From Acidocella aminolytica 101 = DSM 11237 (GTDB taxonomy: Bacteria; Pseudomonadota; Alphaproteobacteria; Acetobacterales; Acetobacteraceae), in the NCBI RefSeq assembly GCF_900129125.1, contig NZ_FQVJ01000001.1, positions 62,001-126,000 on the forward strand: 64,000 nt of DNA, given 5' to 3'. Below, piece after piece: positions 50,136 to 59,057 of this stretch (its first letter is position 1; each line of letters begins with the position of its first letter). The notes beneath the pieces were generated by a model. It was not told where the DNA came from. It worked only from the letters and a program-made list of their open reading frames with translations, and searched no databases. The position numbers and the translations under genes are program-made.

Positions 50136-51413
50136 ATGTCTGAGGTCGTGATTTTGGGGGCTGGGCTTGGTGGAACGCTGATGGCGTATGAGATGCGCGC
50201 CAAGGCGCGTCAGGAAGACCGCATAACGCTCATAAGCGCCTCAGCGGTTTACCAGTTTTACCCGTCGAACCCTTGGGTTGCGGTGGGCTGGCGGCGGCGC
50301 CGTGAGATTGAAGTTGATTTGACGAGCGTGATGGAACGTAAAAAAATCCGGTTCGTCACGGAATCAGCGAGGCGGGTGCATCCGGCCGAAAATCAGGTTG
50401 AATTGCAAAGCGGTGAACGGGTTGGGTATGATTATCTGATTATCGCCACGGGGCCAGAATTGGCTTTTGATGAAATTCCAGGGCTTGGACCAGCGGGCTA
50501 TACGCAGTCAATTTGCGAAACGGGCGATGCTGAGTTGGCTTATGGCGCGTTTGAGCGGTTTTGTGACAATCCTGGTCCTGTTGTGATTGGCGCGGCGCAG
50601 GGAGCGTCTTGTTTTGGCCCGGCCTATGAGTTGGCTTTTATTCTCGATTCAGAACTGAAGAAGAGGAAGTTGCGGCATAAGGTGCCGATGGTTTTTGTAA
50701 CGCCGGAACCATATGTGGGGCATTTGGGGCTGGATGGCGTGGGGGATACGAAAGGGCTTTTGGAAGCGGAGTTGCGCGACCGGTATATCAAATGGATTAC
50801 CAACGTGCGGGTGAAGGAGGTGTCTGACGGGCGTATGGTGGTGGAGGAATTGAATGAGGATGCCAGTCTGAAGGCCGCCCATGATCTGCCTTTTGCTTTC
50901 TCCATGATCATGCCGCCCTTCCGGGGGGTGAAGGCCGTGTTTGGCATTGAAGGCCTGACGAACACGCGCGGGTTTATTCTGGCTGACGAATATCAGCGCA
51001 ATCCGACTTATCAGAATATTTTTTCGATTGGTGTATGCGTGGCAATTCCGCCGGTTGGTCAAACGCCGGTGCCGGTGGGGGTACCGAAAACTGGCTTTAT
51101 GATTGAGTCGATGGTGACGGCAACAGCGCATAATCTGGGCGCACTGTTGCGTGGGGGAGAGGTTAGCCAGAGACCGACATGGAATGCCGTCTGCCTGGCC
51201 GATTTTGGCGACGGAGGTGTGGCTTTTGTAGCACAGCCGGAGCTACCGCCCCGCGACATGAACTGGGCGATGCAAGGTAAATGGGTGCATTATGCGAAAA
51301 TTGGATTTGAAAAATATTTTTTGCGCAAGATTAAAGCGGGTGAGAGTGAGTCACCCTATGAACATTATCTCCTGAAAGCGCTGGGTATTCATAAGCTCAA
51401 AGGCGAGGAGTAG
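50136..51413 (+). CDS. sqr: Sulfide:quinone oxidoreductase
   Basis: 425 residues of the FAD/NAD(P)-linked disulfide reductase fold. FAD motif VILGAGLGGTLMAYEM at the N-terminus. The three redox cysteines of SQR are present at Cys127 (QSICET), Cys159 (GASCFGP) and Cys353 (NAVCLAD), matching the spacing 128/160/356 known for Acidithiobacillus SQR. The C-terminal amphipathic helices anchor it to the membrane. It oxidises sulfide and passes electrons to quinone. AGGAATTAAA lies before the ATG. Confidence 0.9.
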   Translation: MSEVVILGAGLGGTLMAYEMRAKARQEDRITLISASAVYQFYPSNPWVAVGWRRRREIEVDLTSVMERKKIRFVTESARRVHPAENQVELQSGERVGYDYLIIATGPELAFDEIPGLGPAGYTQSICETGDAELAYGAFERFCDNPGPVVIGAAQGASCFGPAYELAFILDSELKKRKLRHKVPMVFVTPEPYVGHLGLDGVGDTKGLLEAELRDRYIKWITNVRVKEVSDGRMVVEELNEDASLKAAHDLPFAFSMIMPPFRGVKAVFGIEGLTNTRGFILADEYQRNPTYQNIFSIGVCVAIPPVGQTPVPVGVPKTGFMIESMVTATAHNLGALLRGGEVSQRPTWNAVCLADFGDGGVAFVAQPELPPRDMNWAMQGKWVHYAKIGFEKYFLRKIKAGESESPYEHYLLKALGIHKLKGEE

Positions 51414-51597
51414 TGGACTGTAGAACGCGGGAAATGCCTTTGTTTTCGCTGTGCTGACCCAACTACAGTGCAAAAGCACATCTTTTGGTATAATATCTTA
51501 ATCAAAATACGCATTCGTCTGCTTTTTTTAAAGGCGAATTCCTGTTGACGTTTATTATTTTCAACCCTTACTGTTGATCCGCCAACGTGAGGGGAAC

Positions 51598-52344
51598 ATG
51601 CATAAAACAAAACGGCCCGTAATTGGGCTGATGACCGACATGCGGGAACTGGGCAGCATGCCCTTTCAGGTTGTTGGGGATAAGTACGCTCAGGCGGTGG
51701 CGGCGTTCGCGGATGGCGTGCCTTTGGCGATTCTGAGTTCAAGCACAGGGAATGATATCGCCGGGCTGATTGAGACGTTCGATGGCTTTATGTTCACGGG
51801 CAGCCCGTCCAACTTGCGCCCGCATCTCTATGGCGCTGCTGGTGAGGGGGTGGGGCCATTTGATGATGCACGTGACGCGCTGGCTTTGCCGCTGATCCAG
51901 GCCGCGCTGGCTGAGCAGGTTCCGTGCCTCTTTATTTGCCGTGGGTTGCAAGAATTGAACGTCGCGCGGGGCGGCACGTTGCATATTGAACTGCCGGAGG
52001 CCGACCGCCATCATTCACCGGAAGATGTGTCTTACGAGGAGCGTTACGCCCCTTTGCATGATGTAGTGCTGCGTGAAGGTTCACGAATGGTCGAGATATT
52101 CGGCGAGGCGCGTTTTGCAGTGAATTCTCTGCATTATCAAGCTCTTGATAAGATTGGCGAAGGGTTGGCCGTTGAAGGCCGTGCGCCGGATGGTGTGCCC
52201 GAGGTGGTCATGGTTCAAGACCATCCTTTCGCGGTTGGGGTACAATGGCATCCTGAATATCGCCCGGACCTACATCCGGCCAACCGCGCCCTGTTTCATA
52301 ATTTCGGCCTGGCTGCGCGTGCCCGCCGGACCAGCAATATCTGA
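51598..52344 (+). CDS. Gamma-glutamyl-GABA hydrolase-like class I glutamine amidotransferase (PuuD-like)
   Basis: 248 residues from ATG 51598 (GAGGGG three bases upstream; an earlier in-frame ATG lacks one). The catalytic triad is visible: nucleophile Cys114 in FICRGLQELN, His218 and Glu220 in GVQWHPEY. Cys114 is also the nucleophile number in E. coli PuuD, which hydrolyses gamma-glutamyl-gamma-aminobutyrate in putrescine breakdown. An aldehyde dehydrogenase gene follows after 18 bases. No PuuA or PuuB gene is in the window, so the substrate remains open. Confidence 0.85.
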   Translation: MHKTKRPVIGLMTDMRELGSMPFQVVGDKYAQAVAAFADGVPLAILSSSTGNDIAGLIETFDGFMFTGSPSNLRPHLYGAAGEGVGPFDDARDALALPLIQAALAEQVPCLFICRGLQELNVARGGTLHIELPEADRHHSPEDVSYEERYAPLHDVVLREGSRMVEIFGEARFAVNSLHYQALDKIGEGLAVEGRAPDGVPEVVMVQDHPFAVGVQWHPEYRPDLHPANRALFHNFGLAARARRTSNI

Positions 52345-52362
52345 TTTAAATTGGAGGAGCGC

Positions 52363-53790
52363 ATGTCTCATAATCTACAATTTTATATTGACGGCGCCTG
52401 GGTTGACCCCATAACCCCGCGCACGCTTGATGTGATCAACCCCGCCACGGAAACGGCTTTTGCGCAGATTTCCATTGGCTCAGCGGCTGATGTTGACCTG
52501 GCTGTCGCGGCTGCGCGCCGTGCTTTTGAAAGCTTCAGCCAGACCAGCCGTGAGGAACGGCTGGCGTTGCTGCGACGGATCCAGGACGTTTACATGAAGC
52601 GCTATGATGACGTTGCCGAGGCTATCCGGCTGGAGCTGGGCGCGCCGGTGACGTTGGCGCGGGAGTCGCAGGCGGCGATCGGGGCCGGGCATATTGGCCA
52701 GATCATCAAGGTGTTGGAAGACTTTGAATTCGACCACATGCAGGGAACCACGCTGATCACCCGTGAGGCGATGGGCGTGGTGGGCATGATTACGCCCTGG
52801 AACTGGCCGATGAACCAAATTACCTGCAAGGTGTGCCCGGCTTTGGCGGCGGGCTGCACCATGGTGCTGAAGCCGTCTGAGATCGCGCCGATGGATGCGA
52901 TTGTGTTTGCCGAGATCATGCATGAGGCGGGCGTGCCTAAAGGCGTATTCAATCTGGTGCAGGGGCTGGGCGCGGAAGTAGGGGCGGCGATTTCATCGCA
53001 TCCTGATATTGATATGATTTCCTTTACCGGCTCCACCCGCGCGGGGGCGCTTATTTCCAAAGCTGCGGCGGATACGGTGAAGAAGGTGCATCTCGAACTG
53101 GGGGGTAAGTCTCCGAACATCATTCTGGATGACGCGGACATCTCCAAATCCGTGGCTTCTGGGATTGTTGATGTCATGCAGAATACCGGACAGTCCTGTA
53201 ATGCGCCGACGCGTATGTTCGTGCCGCGCCAGTTCCGTGATGTGGCATTGAGCACGGCAAAGGAGGCGGCTGAGGCAACCACGGTTGGCGACCCGGCGAG
53301 CCCGGATATTTATATGGGCCCCGTGATCAGCGACCTGCAATTCAACAAGATTCAGGATCTGATCCAGGCAGGGATTGATGAGGGCGCGCTGTTGGTGACC
53401 GGCGGCGTTGGGCGTCCGGCGGGGTTGAATAAGGGGTATTATGTCCGCCCCACGGTGTTTGCTGATGTGACGCCTGAAATGCGCATTGCACGTGAGGAAA
53501 TTTTCGGGCCGGTTCTCTCGATTCTGTTCTACGACAGTGAGGAGGAAGTGGTGCGGTTGGCAAATGACACGGTGTATGGGCTTGCCGCCTATATCCAGTC
53601 CGGTAACCAGGCGCGGGCGCAAAAACTTTCCCGCCGTTTGCGGGCGGGGAATGTATATATCAATAATCCCAAGCTCGACCTGAATGCGCCGTTTGGTGGC
53701 TATAAGCAATCCGGCAATGGCCGTGAATGGGGCGTTTGGGGGCTTGAGGAGTTCCTGGAAATCAAAGGCGTGGTTGGGTTCGAAGCCTGA
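52363..53790 (+). CDS. Aldehyde dehydrogenase
   Basis: 475 residues from ATG 52363 (GGAGGAG upstream; a TTG four codons earlier is less likely). Conserved parts: PWNWPMNQITCKVCPALAAG (145-164), Glu245 in LELGGKSPNII, nucleophile Cys279 in NTGQSCNAPT and the C-terminal PFGGYKQSGNGREWG. It oxidises an aldehyde to the acid with NAD(P)+. It follows the PuuD-like gene closely, so it may act on a gamma-glutamyl or amino-aldehyde intermediate in polyamine breakdown (inference). Confidence 0.88.
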   Translation: MSHNLQFYIDGAWVDPITPRTLDVINPATETAFAQISIGSAADVDLAVAAARRAFESFSQTSREERLALLRRIQDVYMKRYDDVAEAIRLELGAPVTLARESQAAIGAGHIGQIIKVLEDFEFDHMQGTTLITREAMGVVGMITPWNWPMNQITCKVCPALAAGCTMVLKPSEIAPMDAIVFAEIMHEAGVPKGVFNLVQGLGAEVGAAISSHPDIDMISFTGSTRAGALISKAAADTVKKVHLELGGKSPNIILDDADISKSVASGIVDVMQNTGQSCNAPTRMFVPRQFRDVALSTAKEAAEATTVGDPASPDIYMGPVISDLQFNKIQDLIQAGIDEGALLVTGGVGRPAGLNKGYYVRPTVFADVTPEMRIAREEIFGPVLSILFYDSEEEVVRLANDTVYGLAAYIQSGNQARAQKLSRRLRAGNVYINNPKLDLNAPFGGYKQSGNGREWGVWGLEEFLEIKGVVGFEA

Positions 53791-53806
53791 GTTTCCGTAG
53801 CTAATC

Positions 53807-53844
53807 GCGCGGGCTTGTCGTGATACGTCACGATAGGCCCGCGC
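53807..53844. terminator. Strong bidirectional terminator
   Basis: GCGCGGGC (53807-53814) pairs with GCCCGCGC (53837-53844), and inside them TCGTGA-TACG-TCACGA (53818-53833) continues the helix. It separates the convergent aldehyde dehydrogenase and MYG1 genes. Confidence 0.75.
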
Positions 53845-53860
53845 TGCGTTTGGGCGCTTC

Positions 53861-54811
53861 TTAAGCCGTTTGCGCGAGGGTTTTTTGCGCCAGGGCGATG
53901 GCGCCTTCGCGGGTTTTGGCGCCGCCGACGAAGCGGCGCACATGTACGAACACCGCATCTTCCACCCCGCTGGCGGCGGCGAGCTCGGTGCCTTGCAGCC
54001 CGGCCCAGCCTTCCGGCAATGGCAAGCGCTGGGCGAAGGAGCCGGGTTCCGGCGGCACGGTATCGACCATCCAGTTGCCGTTGGAGGCCGGGGAGATGGC
54101 GAGTAGTACCGGTAAGTCATGGCTGAACACCACGTTTTTCCAAGGCATGCCATTTTCCAGCACCAGCAGGCGTTTATCCTCGGCTGCCTCATGCGCGGCC
54201 AGAACCAATGCTTCCGCCTGGAGCTTGGAGCGTTGGATTTCTACTTGGCGGGCGAGCACACCGGAGACCATGGCAGTGGCATGCTCGAAGGCGGCGTCTC
54301 CGGCGGTAGGGCCAACGGCTTCCGGGCTGTCCCAGGGTGGGTTGAAGTCCCCCACCAGTCCGGCGAGGTCCAGAGAATTACGCATCACGGGGCCAGTGGC
54401 GGACACGCCGTTATCAATCTCATCGATGCGCTTCACCAGCTTGCCGTCCAGCACGGCGGCGATGGCAGGGGCGAATTCCACGGCTTCTGGCGAGAGCAGG
54501 GCGGCAACGGCGCGCGCGCCATAGACCTGCCAGACGAGTCCGGCAGAGGAGAAAGGCGTGCCGTCCTCCCGCGTGGGGGCGCCGATCTGGTGATGGTCAA
54601 AGCGGTTGTTCGCGGCATCTGACACTAGGCCGACATCGAAAACGATATCACCGGTTTCGATCAGGTCCGGCTTGCGGGTGCGCAGCAGGATATGGTCCTC
54701 GCCGGTTTTGGAGACGCCGAGGGCCAGGCGCAGTACGGCGTAGGCGAACACCTCGTCGCAATGGAACTTGCCGCTATGGGTGACGAGCAGCGGGATTTTC
54801 TTGTCGGTCAT
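53861..54811 (-). CDS. MYG1-family putative metal-dependent hydrolase/exonuclease
   Basis: 316 residues with the MYG1 (UPF0160) signature: LVTHSGKFHCDEVFAYAVLR at the N-terminus and DAANNRFDHHQIGAPTREDG with the DHH motif. MYG1 proteins carry DHH-type metal sites; the eukaryotic member is an RNA exonuclease. The bacterial role is unknown. It lies eight bases downstream of the ABC-F gene on the same strand, implying co-transcription. Confidence 0.85.
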   Translation of the reverse strand: MTDKKIPLLVTHSGKFHCDEVFAYAVLRLALGVSKTGEDHILLRTRKPDLIETGDIVFDVGLVSDAANNRFDHHQIGAPTREDGTPFSSAGLVWQVYGARAVAALLSPEAVEFAPAIAAVLDGKLVKRIDEIDNGVSATGPVMRNSLDLAGLVGDFNPPWDSPEAVGPTAGDAAFEHATAMVSGVLARQVEIQRSKLQAEALVLAAHEAAEDKRLLVLENGMPWKNVVFSHDLPVLLAISPASNGNWMVDTVPPEPGSFAQRLPLPEGWAGLQGTELAAASGVEDAVFVHVRRFVGGAKTREGAIALAQKTLAQTA

Positions 54812-54819
54812 GGGTGTCC

Positions 54820-56442
54820 TTAGCTATGCAGGCCGGGCGCTTCCTGGCCCGTGCGTGCGACATATTCGGTATAGCCGCCATCATATTGATGGATGCCCTC
54901 GGGGGTGAGTTCCAGCACGCGGTTGGAGAGGGCAGCGAGGAAATGCCGGTCATGCGAGACGAACAGCATGGTGCCGTCGTAATTTGAAAGCGCTTTGATG
55001 AGCATTTCCTTTGTGGCGAGGTCGAGATGGTTGGTGGGTTCGTCCAGCACCAGGAAGTTTGGTGGGTCAAATAGCATCAAGGCCATCACCAACCTGGCCT
55101 TTTCGCCGCCGGAAAGCACGCGTACGCGCTTTTCCACCTCGTCGCTCGAGAAACCGAACGCGCCCGCGAGGTTGCGCAGCACGCCCTGGCCAGCGTGGGG
55201 GAAGGCGTTGTCCAGCGTTTCGAACACCGTGGCCTCGCCATCCAGCAGATCCATGGCGTGCTGGGCGAAATAGCCCAATTTCACGCTGCCGCCGAGTGTA
55301 ACGGTACCAGAATCCGGCACGGCGGTACCGGTGACGAGCTTCAGCAATGTGGACTTGCCGGCTCCGTTGATGCCGAGCACACAGGCCCGCTCCTTACGGC
55401 GGATGAGAAGGTCCAGTTCGTCATAGATGGTTTTGCTGCCATAGGTTTTAGAAACGCCACGCAGATTTGCTACGTCATCACCCGAGCGTGGGGCGGGCTT
55501 GAAGTCGAATTCGATGGTCTGGCGTCGCTTGGGCGGTTCCAGGCGCTCGATCTTGTCCAGCTTTTTTACCCGGCTTTGCACTTGGGCGGCGTGGGAGGCG
55601 CGCGCTTTGAAGCGCTCGATAAAGGCGATTTCCTTGGCCAGCATGGCCTGCTGGCGCTCGAACTGAGCTTGTTGCTGCTTCTCGTTCAGAGCTGCCTGGC
55701 AGGCATAGAATTCGTAGTCGCCAGAATAGCTGTTGAGATTGCCTGCATCGATCTCAATCACTTTATTGATGATGCGGTTCATGAATTCACGGTCGTGCGA
55801 GGTCATCAATAGCGCACCATCGTACCCGGCCAGGAATTGCTCCAGCCAGATCAGGCTTTCGAGGTCGAGATGGTTGGAAGGTTCGTCCAGCAGCATTACA
55901 TCCGGGCGCATAAGTAGGATGCGGGCCAGGGCAACACGCATTTTCCACCCCCCGGAGAGGCGCCCGACGTCGCTTTCCATCATTTCCTGGGAGAAGCCGA
56001 GCCCATGCAAAACCTCGCGGGCCTTGGCATCCAGCGCGTAGCCTCCCAGCTCCTCAAATCGGGCTTGGACTTCGCCGAAGCGTTCCAGGATGTCTTCCAT
56101 CTGGTCGAATTTGTCGGGGTCGGCGAGGGCGGTTTCCAGCTGGGTCAGTTCGGCGGCGGTCTCGCTCACCGGCCCGGCGCCGTTCATGACCTCGGCTACG
56201 GCGTTATGGCCGGACATTTCACCCACATCCTGGCTAAACAGGCCAATGGTAATGCCTTTGTCGGTCAGGATCTGGCCTTCATCAGGTTCCTCCTGCCCGG
56301 TGATTAGGCGGAAAAGCGTGGATTTACCCGCGCCGTTAGGGCCGACCAAGCCGATTTTCTCGCCCTTCTGCAAGGCGGCCGATGCCTCGATGAAAATAAG
56401 GCGGGGACCGTTTTGCTTGCTGATATTGTCTAGGCGGATCAC
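54820..56442 (-). CDS. ABC-F family ATPase (ribosome-associated)
   Basis: 540 residues with two ATP-binding cassettes and no membrane helices. First cassette: Walker A GPNGAGKST, signature RLSGGWKMRVALARIL, Walker B VMLLDEPSNHLD. Linker of charged helices (ALNEKQQQAQFERQQAMLAK) about 240-300. Second cassette: Walker A GINGAGKST, signature VLSGGEKARLVMALML, Walker B FLVLDEPTNHLDL. ABC-F proteins act on stalled ribosomes or confer ribosome protection. Without a fuller comparison I cannot say which subgroup (YbiT- or Uup-like). Confidence 0.92.
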   Translation of the reverse strand: MIRLDNISKQNGPRLIFIEASAALQKGEKIGLVGPNGAGKSTLFRLITGQEEPDEGQILTDKGITIGLFSQDVGEMSGHNAVAEVMNGAGPVSETAAELTQLETALADPDKFDQMEDILERFGEVQARFEELGGYALDAKAREVLHGLGFSQEMMESDVGRLSGGWKMRVALARILLMRPDVMLLDEPSNHLDLESLIWLEQFLAGYDGALLMTSHDREFMNRIINKVIEIDAGNLNSYSGDYEFYACQAALNEKQQQAQFERQQAMLAKEIAFIERFKARASHAAQVQSRVKKLDKIERLEPPKRRQTIEFDFKPAPRSGDDVANLRGVSKTYGSKTIYDELDLLIRRKERACVLGINGAGKSTLLKLVTGTAVPDSGTVTLGGSVKLGYFAQHAMDLLDGEATVFETLDNAFPHAGQGVLRNLAGAFGFSSDEVEKRVRVLSGGEKARLVMALMLFDPPNFLVLDEPTNHLDLATKEMLIKALSNYDGTMLFVSHDRHFLAALSNRVLELTPEGIHQYDGGYTEYVARTGQEAPGLHS

Positions 56443-56859
56443 TTAAAAACCTCGGCGGTGGGAAACTGCGAGGGTCTTAGAGCAAGTTACGCGGTGCGTG
56501 AACCGGTGGAGCGCGCGGTTGAGTAGACATACGGCCTTCCATGGGGCAGGCTTCAGATTCCGGCGCCATTCAGCATAAAAAATGTGGCGCGGCTGCAGTT
56601 TTGGGGGAGTCCCCAGGTTGAGGGGAAAGGGCTGAGATTGTTACGATCGTTGCCGTGTTTGGAGGCCCTGGAAATATAATTTAATTGAGATCAAGGCGAT
56701 TTTGCGGTCAAAAGTGGGGTTTGCTTCGCATCAGAACACCGTTCCTCTCATAGTCGATATGCAGATCGAAAATTCTAGTGAGGAGGCGATTGGCACCAGC
56801 GGTGTTGACCCTCAAGGCCAGCCTTGCCTTCATATCCTCCCAGATCTGGCGGATTGACC

Positions 56860-57521
56860 GGCTGGCACCCGGGGTTTTTGCTGCATATTAACGACCGTTC
56901 GGCGGATTTTAATGGCGGTATGCTAGCCGCGTTGAACGAGGCGCTGTGGGGCGCGAGATACGGTTCCCTCTTTCCGTGGCATGAGAGGGGGTGGCGGCTG
57001 CGAGTTTTGAGGTTGAGTGCCTGCCGCGGCTGCTGGAGGCGTTTTATATGCGAAATTGCCCAGCGATTGACCGGATTCTCAAGACTGCCTCGGAGATATT
57101 ACGCACGGCGGGCAAGGTTTGTGAAATTAGCGGCTATAATCGTTCTCCTCAGGATGTCTGGGTGCTGGTCTCCGCCATTTGGGCCGCGATCTGTTGGTTG
57201 AATCTCAGCTATGCGCTTCCGCCGGCGAGTTTCGAGGTAGAGGGACAAAAAATCCATGCGTCGGAAGCAATTTGGGGGACCGGGGTAACGAACTGCTTGG
57301 ATACATCCTTGCTATTCGTGACCTGTTTGGAGCAGGCGCAGTTGCATCCGGTTATTGCGCTGACGGAAAATCACGCGTTTTGTGGTATATGGCTGTGTAA
57401 GGTCACGCTGTCGGCTTTAATAGCCGAGGAAGCGGAACTGCTCCGTAAGCATGCGGTATTGAGTGATTTATGGGCTTCGCGCAAGACATGCGACGGCAAA
57501 AATAAAGAGACGGCGGATTAA
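56860..57521 (+). pseudogene. DUF4011-type helicase/transglutaminase-like protein remnant
   Basis: An early frame reads HPGFLLHINDRSADFNGGML and AALNEALWG. After a shift near 56985 another reads RILKTASEILRTAGKVCEIS, GYNRSPQDVWVLVSAIWAAI, LSYALPPASFEVEGQKIHAS, TNCLDTSLLFVTCLEQAQLH and PVIALTENHAFCGIWL. The CLDTSLLF...NHAF pair is the transglutaminase-like Cys and His region of very large DUF4011 helicase proteins. The helicase and nuclease parts are absent and the gene ends abruptly at a terminator. The original was probably far longer and possibly a defence-type protein. Confidence 0.6.
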
Positions 57522-57535
57522 GCCGCCATCTCTTT
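57504..57535. terminator. Terminator between DUF4011 remnant and porin gene
   Basis: AAAGAGACGGCGG (57504-57516) pairs with CCGCCATCTCTTT (57523-57535), with one mismatch, a six-base loop and T-rich ends on both strands. It serves the convergent genes on both sides. Confidence 0.75.
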
Positions 57536-57569
57536 ATAGGACTTCCTGAAAGGTTGGAATTATCGGGAA

Positions 57570-58739
57570 TTAGAAAACCACACCGGCGGAGAGAATGCCC
57601 ATGACCTGATTGCGGTCGGTACCGCTTGTACCGAAACCACCGCCAGTGGATGGTGTGCCAAGATCAGTCATATGCAGCATACCGACTTCACCGCGGGCAA
57701 AGATGTTTCCAACCATCCAGGACGGCGTTACGCCGAAGCCAACGCCTCCGGAGTTGGCGTTCAGATACCAAGCCTGGGGACCGATATTTTTGTAGTAGAA
57801 CACCATACTACCCACGGACCAAGGCGAATTACCAAACTGATAATTGCCGATCAGTTCAGCGCCGAAATTGCTAGTAAACTTATCCAGCCCCATCGCATGG
57901 TTTGGCTTGGAGTAAACGTACTGGACTTCAGGAACGAGATTCAGGTTGCCATTTATGTAGTCGTAATAGGCGCCATACATATCGGAATTGACGTAAGCTG
58001 CGTAGTAGCTGGGATAGCCCGAGCCCGTGGTGCCGCCGCCATAAGCAAAGGTGTTGGGGCCAGTATGGCCAAGATTTTGTGTACCATAGACTGAAAGCGT
58101 GTTGTTCTTGTTGAAGCTGTAAGACACTAGCTCCTGCGTTACATTGAAGACGCCAGAGTCAAAACCATCGCCAAAGCTGACAGTTGCGGAGAAGTTTCCC
58201 TTTGAATAGGAGGCAGAAACGCTTCGGCTGGAGGAGTTCTGCACATAGTAAAGCGGCGAGTCGATGAGGTTGGCGTTTTTCCAATCGTCAGACGATTCCC
58301 AGCCTTCCAGTGAGTAGATCTGGCCTGCGGAAATGCTGAAATTCTTGGATGGGGCCAAGGTTATAAAAGCGGCATAAATTGGACCAAGTGTGAACTCGTT
58401 GGTGCTCATCTTGGAGGGTTGAACGCCGAAATAAACTGAGTCATAAGTTTTGAGTTCCAGCGTATATTGCAGCAGGCCAGTTGGTTTTTGAACCTTCAAA
58501 TCAACAATGCGGACCTGGGAGCCGGCGGATTTATTGTCGCCCAATACGCTTTTCGTGCCGTTTCCGGATAGGGCGTACAGATATCCTTCAAAGCCACCAC
58601 TTAAGGAAAGCTCGCCCAACGGTCCTGCATTGATCTTCTGAGATGAAGGCAGGTTCATTGCCGTTGCAGGTGTAATTCCAACCGCCAGGGCCAAGAAACT
58701 CAGCCCGAGGGCTCTCTTGGGGCGGGTGTTTTGTTTCAT
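57570..58739 (-). CDS. Outer-membrane beta-barrel porin, paralogue
   Basis: 389 residues from ATG 58739; a TTG two codons upstream (58745) has the better-spaced AGGAG and may be the true start. Signal peptide ends near ATA (about residue 25). The mature protein is a barrel with C-terminal Phe. It matches the porin at 351-1526 in length and in its GPLGELSLSGG, SLEGWESSDDWKNANL and ILSAGVVF segments. It neighbours a glycine-betaine/proline importer but on its own transcript (318-base gap). Substrate unknown. Confidence 0.85.
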   Translation of the reverse strand: MKQNTRPKRALGLSFLALAVGITPATAMNLPSSQKINAGPLGELSLSGGFEGYLYALSGNGTKSVLGDNKSAGSQVRIVDLKVQKPTGLLQYTLELKTYDSVYFGVQPSKMSTNEFTLGPIYAAFITLAPSKNFSISAGQIYSLEGWESSDDWKNANLIDSPLYYVQNSSSRSVSASYSKGNFSATVSFGDGFDSGVFNVTQELVSYSFNKNNTLSVYGTQNLGHTGPNTFAYGGGTTGSGYPSYYAAYVNSDMYGAYYDYINGNLNLVPEVQYVYSKPNHAMGLDKFTSNFGAELIGNYQFGNSPWSVGSMVFYYKNIGPQAWYLNANSGGVGFGVTPSWMVGNIFARGEVGMLHMTDLGTPSTGGGFGTSGTDRNQVMGILSAGVVF

Positions 58740-59057
58740 AAACAAAGAATTCTCCTGTTGACTTTTATGAATCTTGAAGTTCTCGGATTTTGTCAGAAAA
58801 CTGTTTTCTCTAGTGCATCAAATCACGCGCATTTTGCATGATGACTTTTGCAATGTGCCAAGGCACGCAAAGGCAAAAGAGAGACAATCAGTTTTTTTGA
58901 AAGCTGAAGCTTGGCGAGATCAGAAGCAACCAAACACCAACATCCCGCTATTAAGCGGGATGCGACTTATGCGTGTCAAACTAAAAGGCGCTTAAAATAG
59001 CTTGCTTCTGTCAGCCCAAATGGCCGACCGAGAAAGTCTTGGCGTTTTGTAGAGCTT
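58740..59057. other. Intergenic region between porin and proX
   Basis: Nothing coding is supported. It contains the hairpin at 58941-58962 and the promoter side of the porin gene, with AGGAGAATTC as its ribosome-binding region. Confidence 0.5.
58941..58962 (-). terminator. Hairpin after the proVWX operon
   Basis: CATCCCGC-TATTAA-GCGGGATG, an eight-base perfect stem, lies 96 bases past the proX stop in the minus direction. A G/T-rich stretch (GTTGGTGTTTGG) follows on that strand, a weak U-tract. Confidence 0.5.

Noticed and set aside
58774-58995. 73-codon plus-strand frame between porin and proX
   Set aside because: No ribosome-binding site; it crosses the hairpin at 58941-58962 and the porin promoter region.
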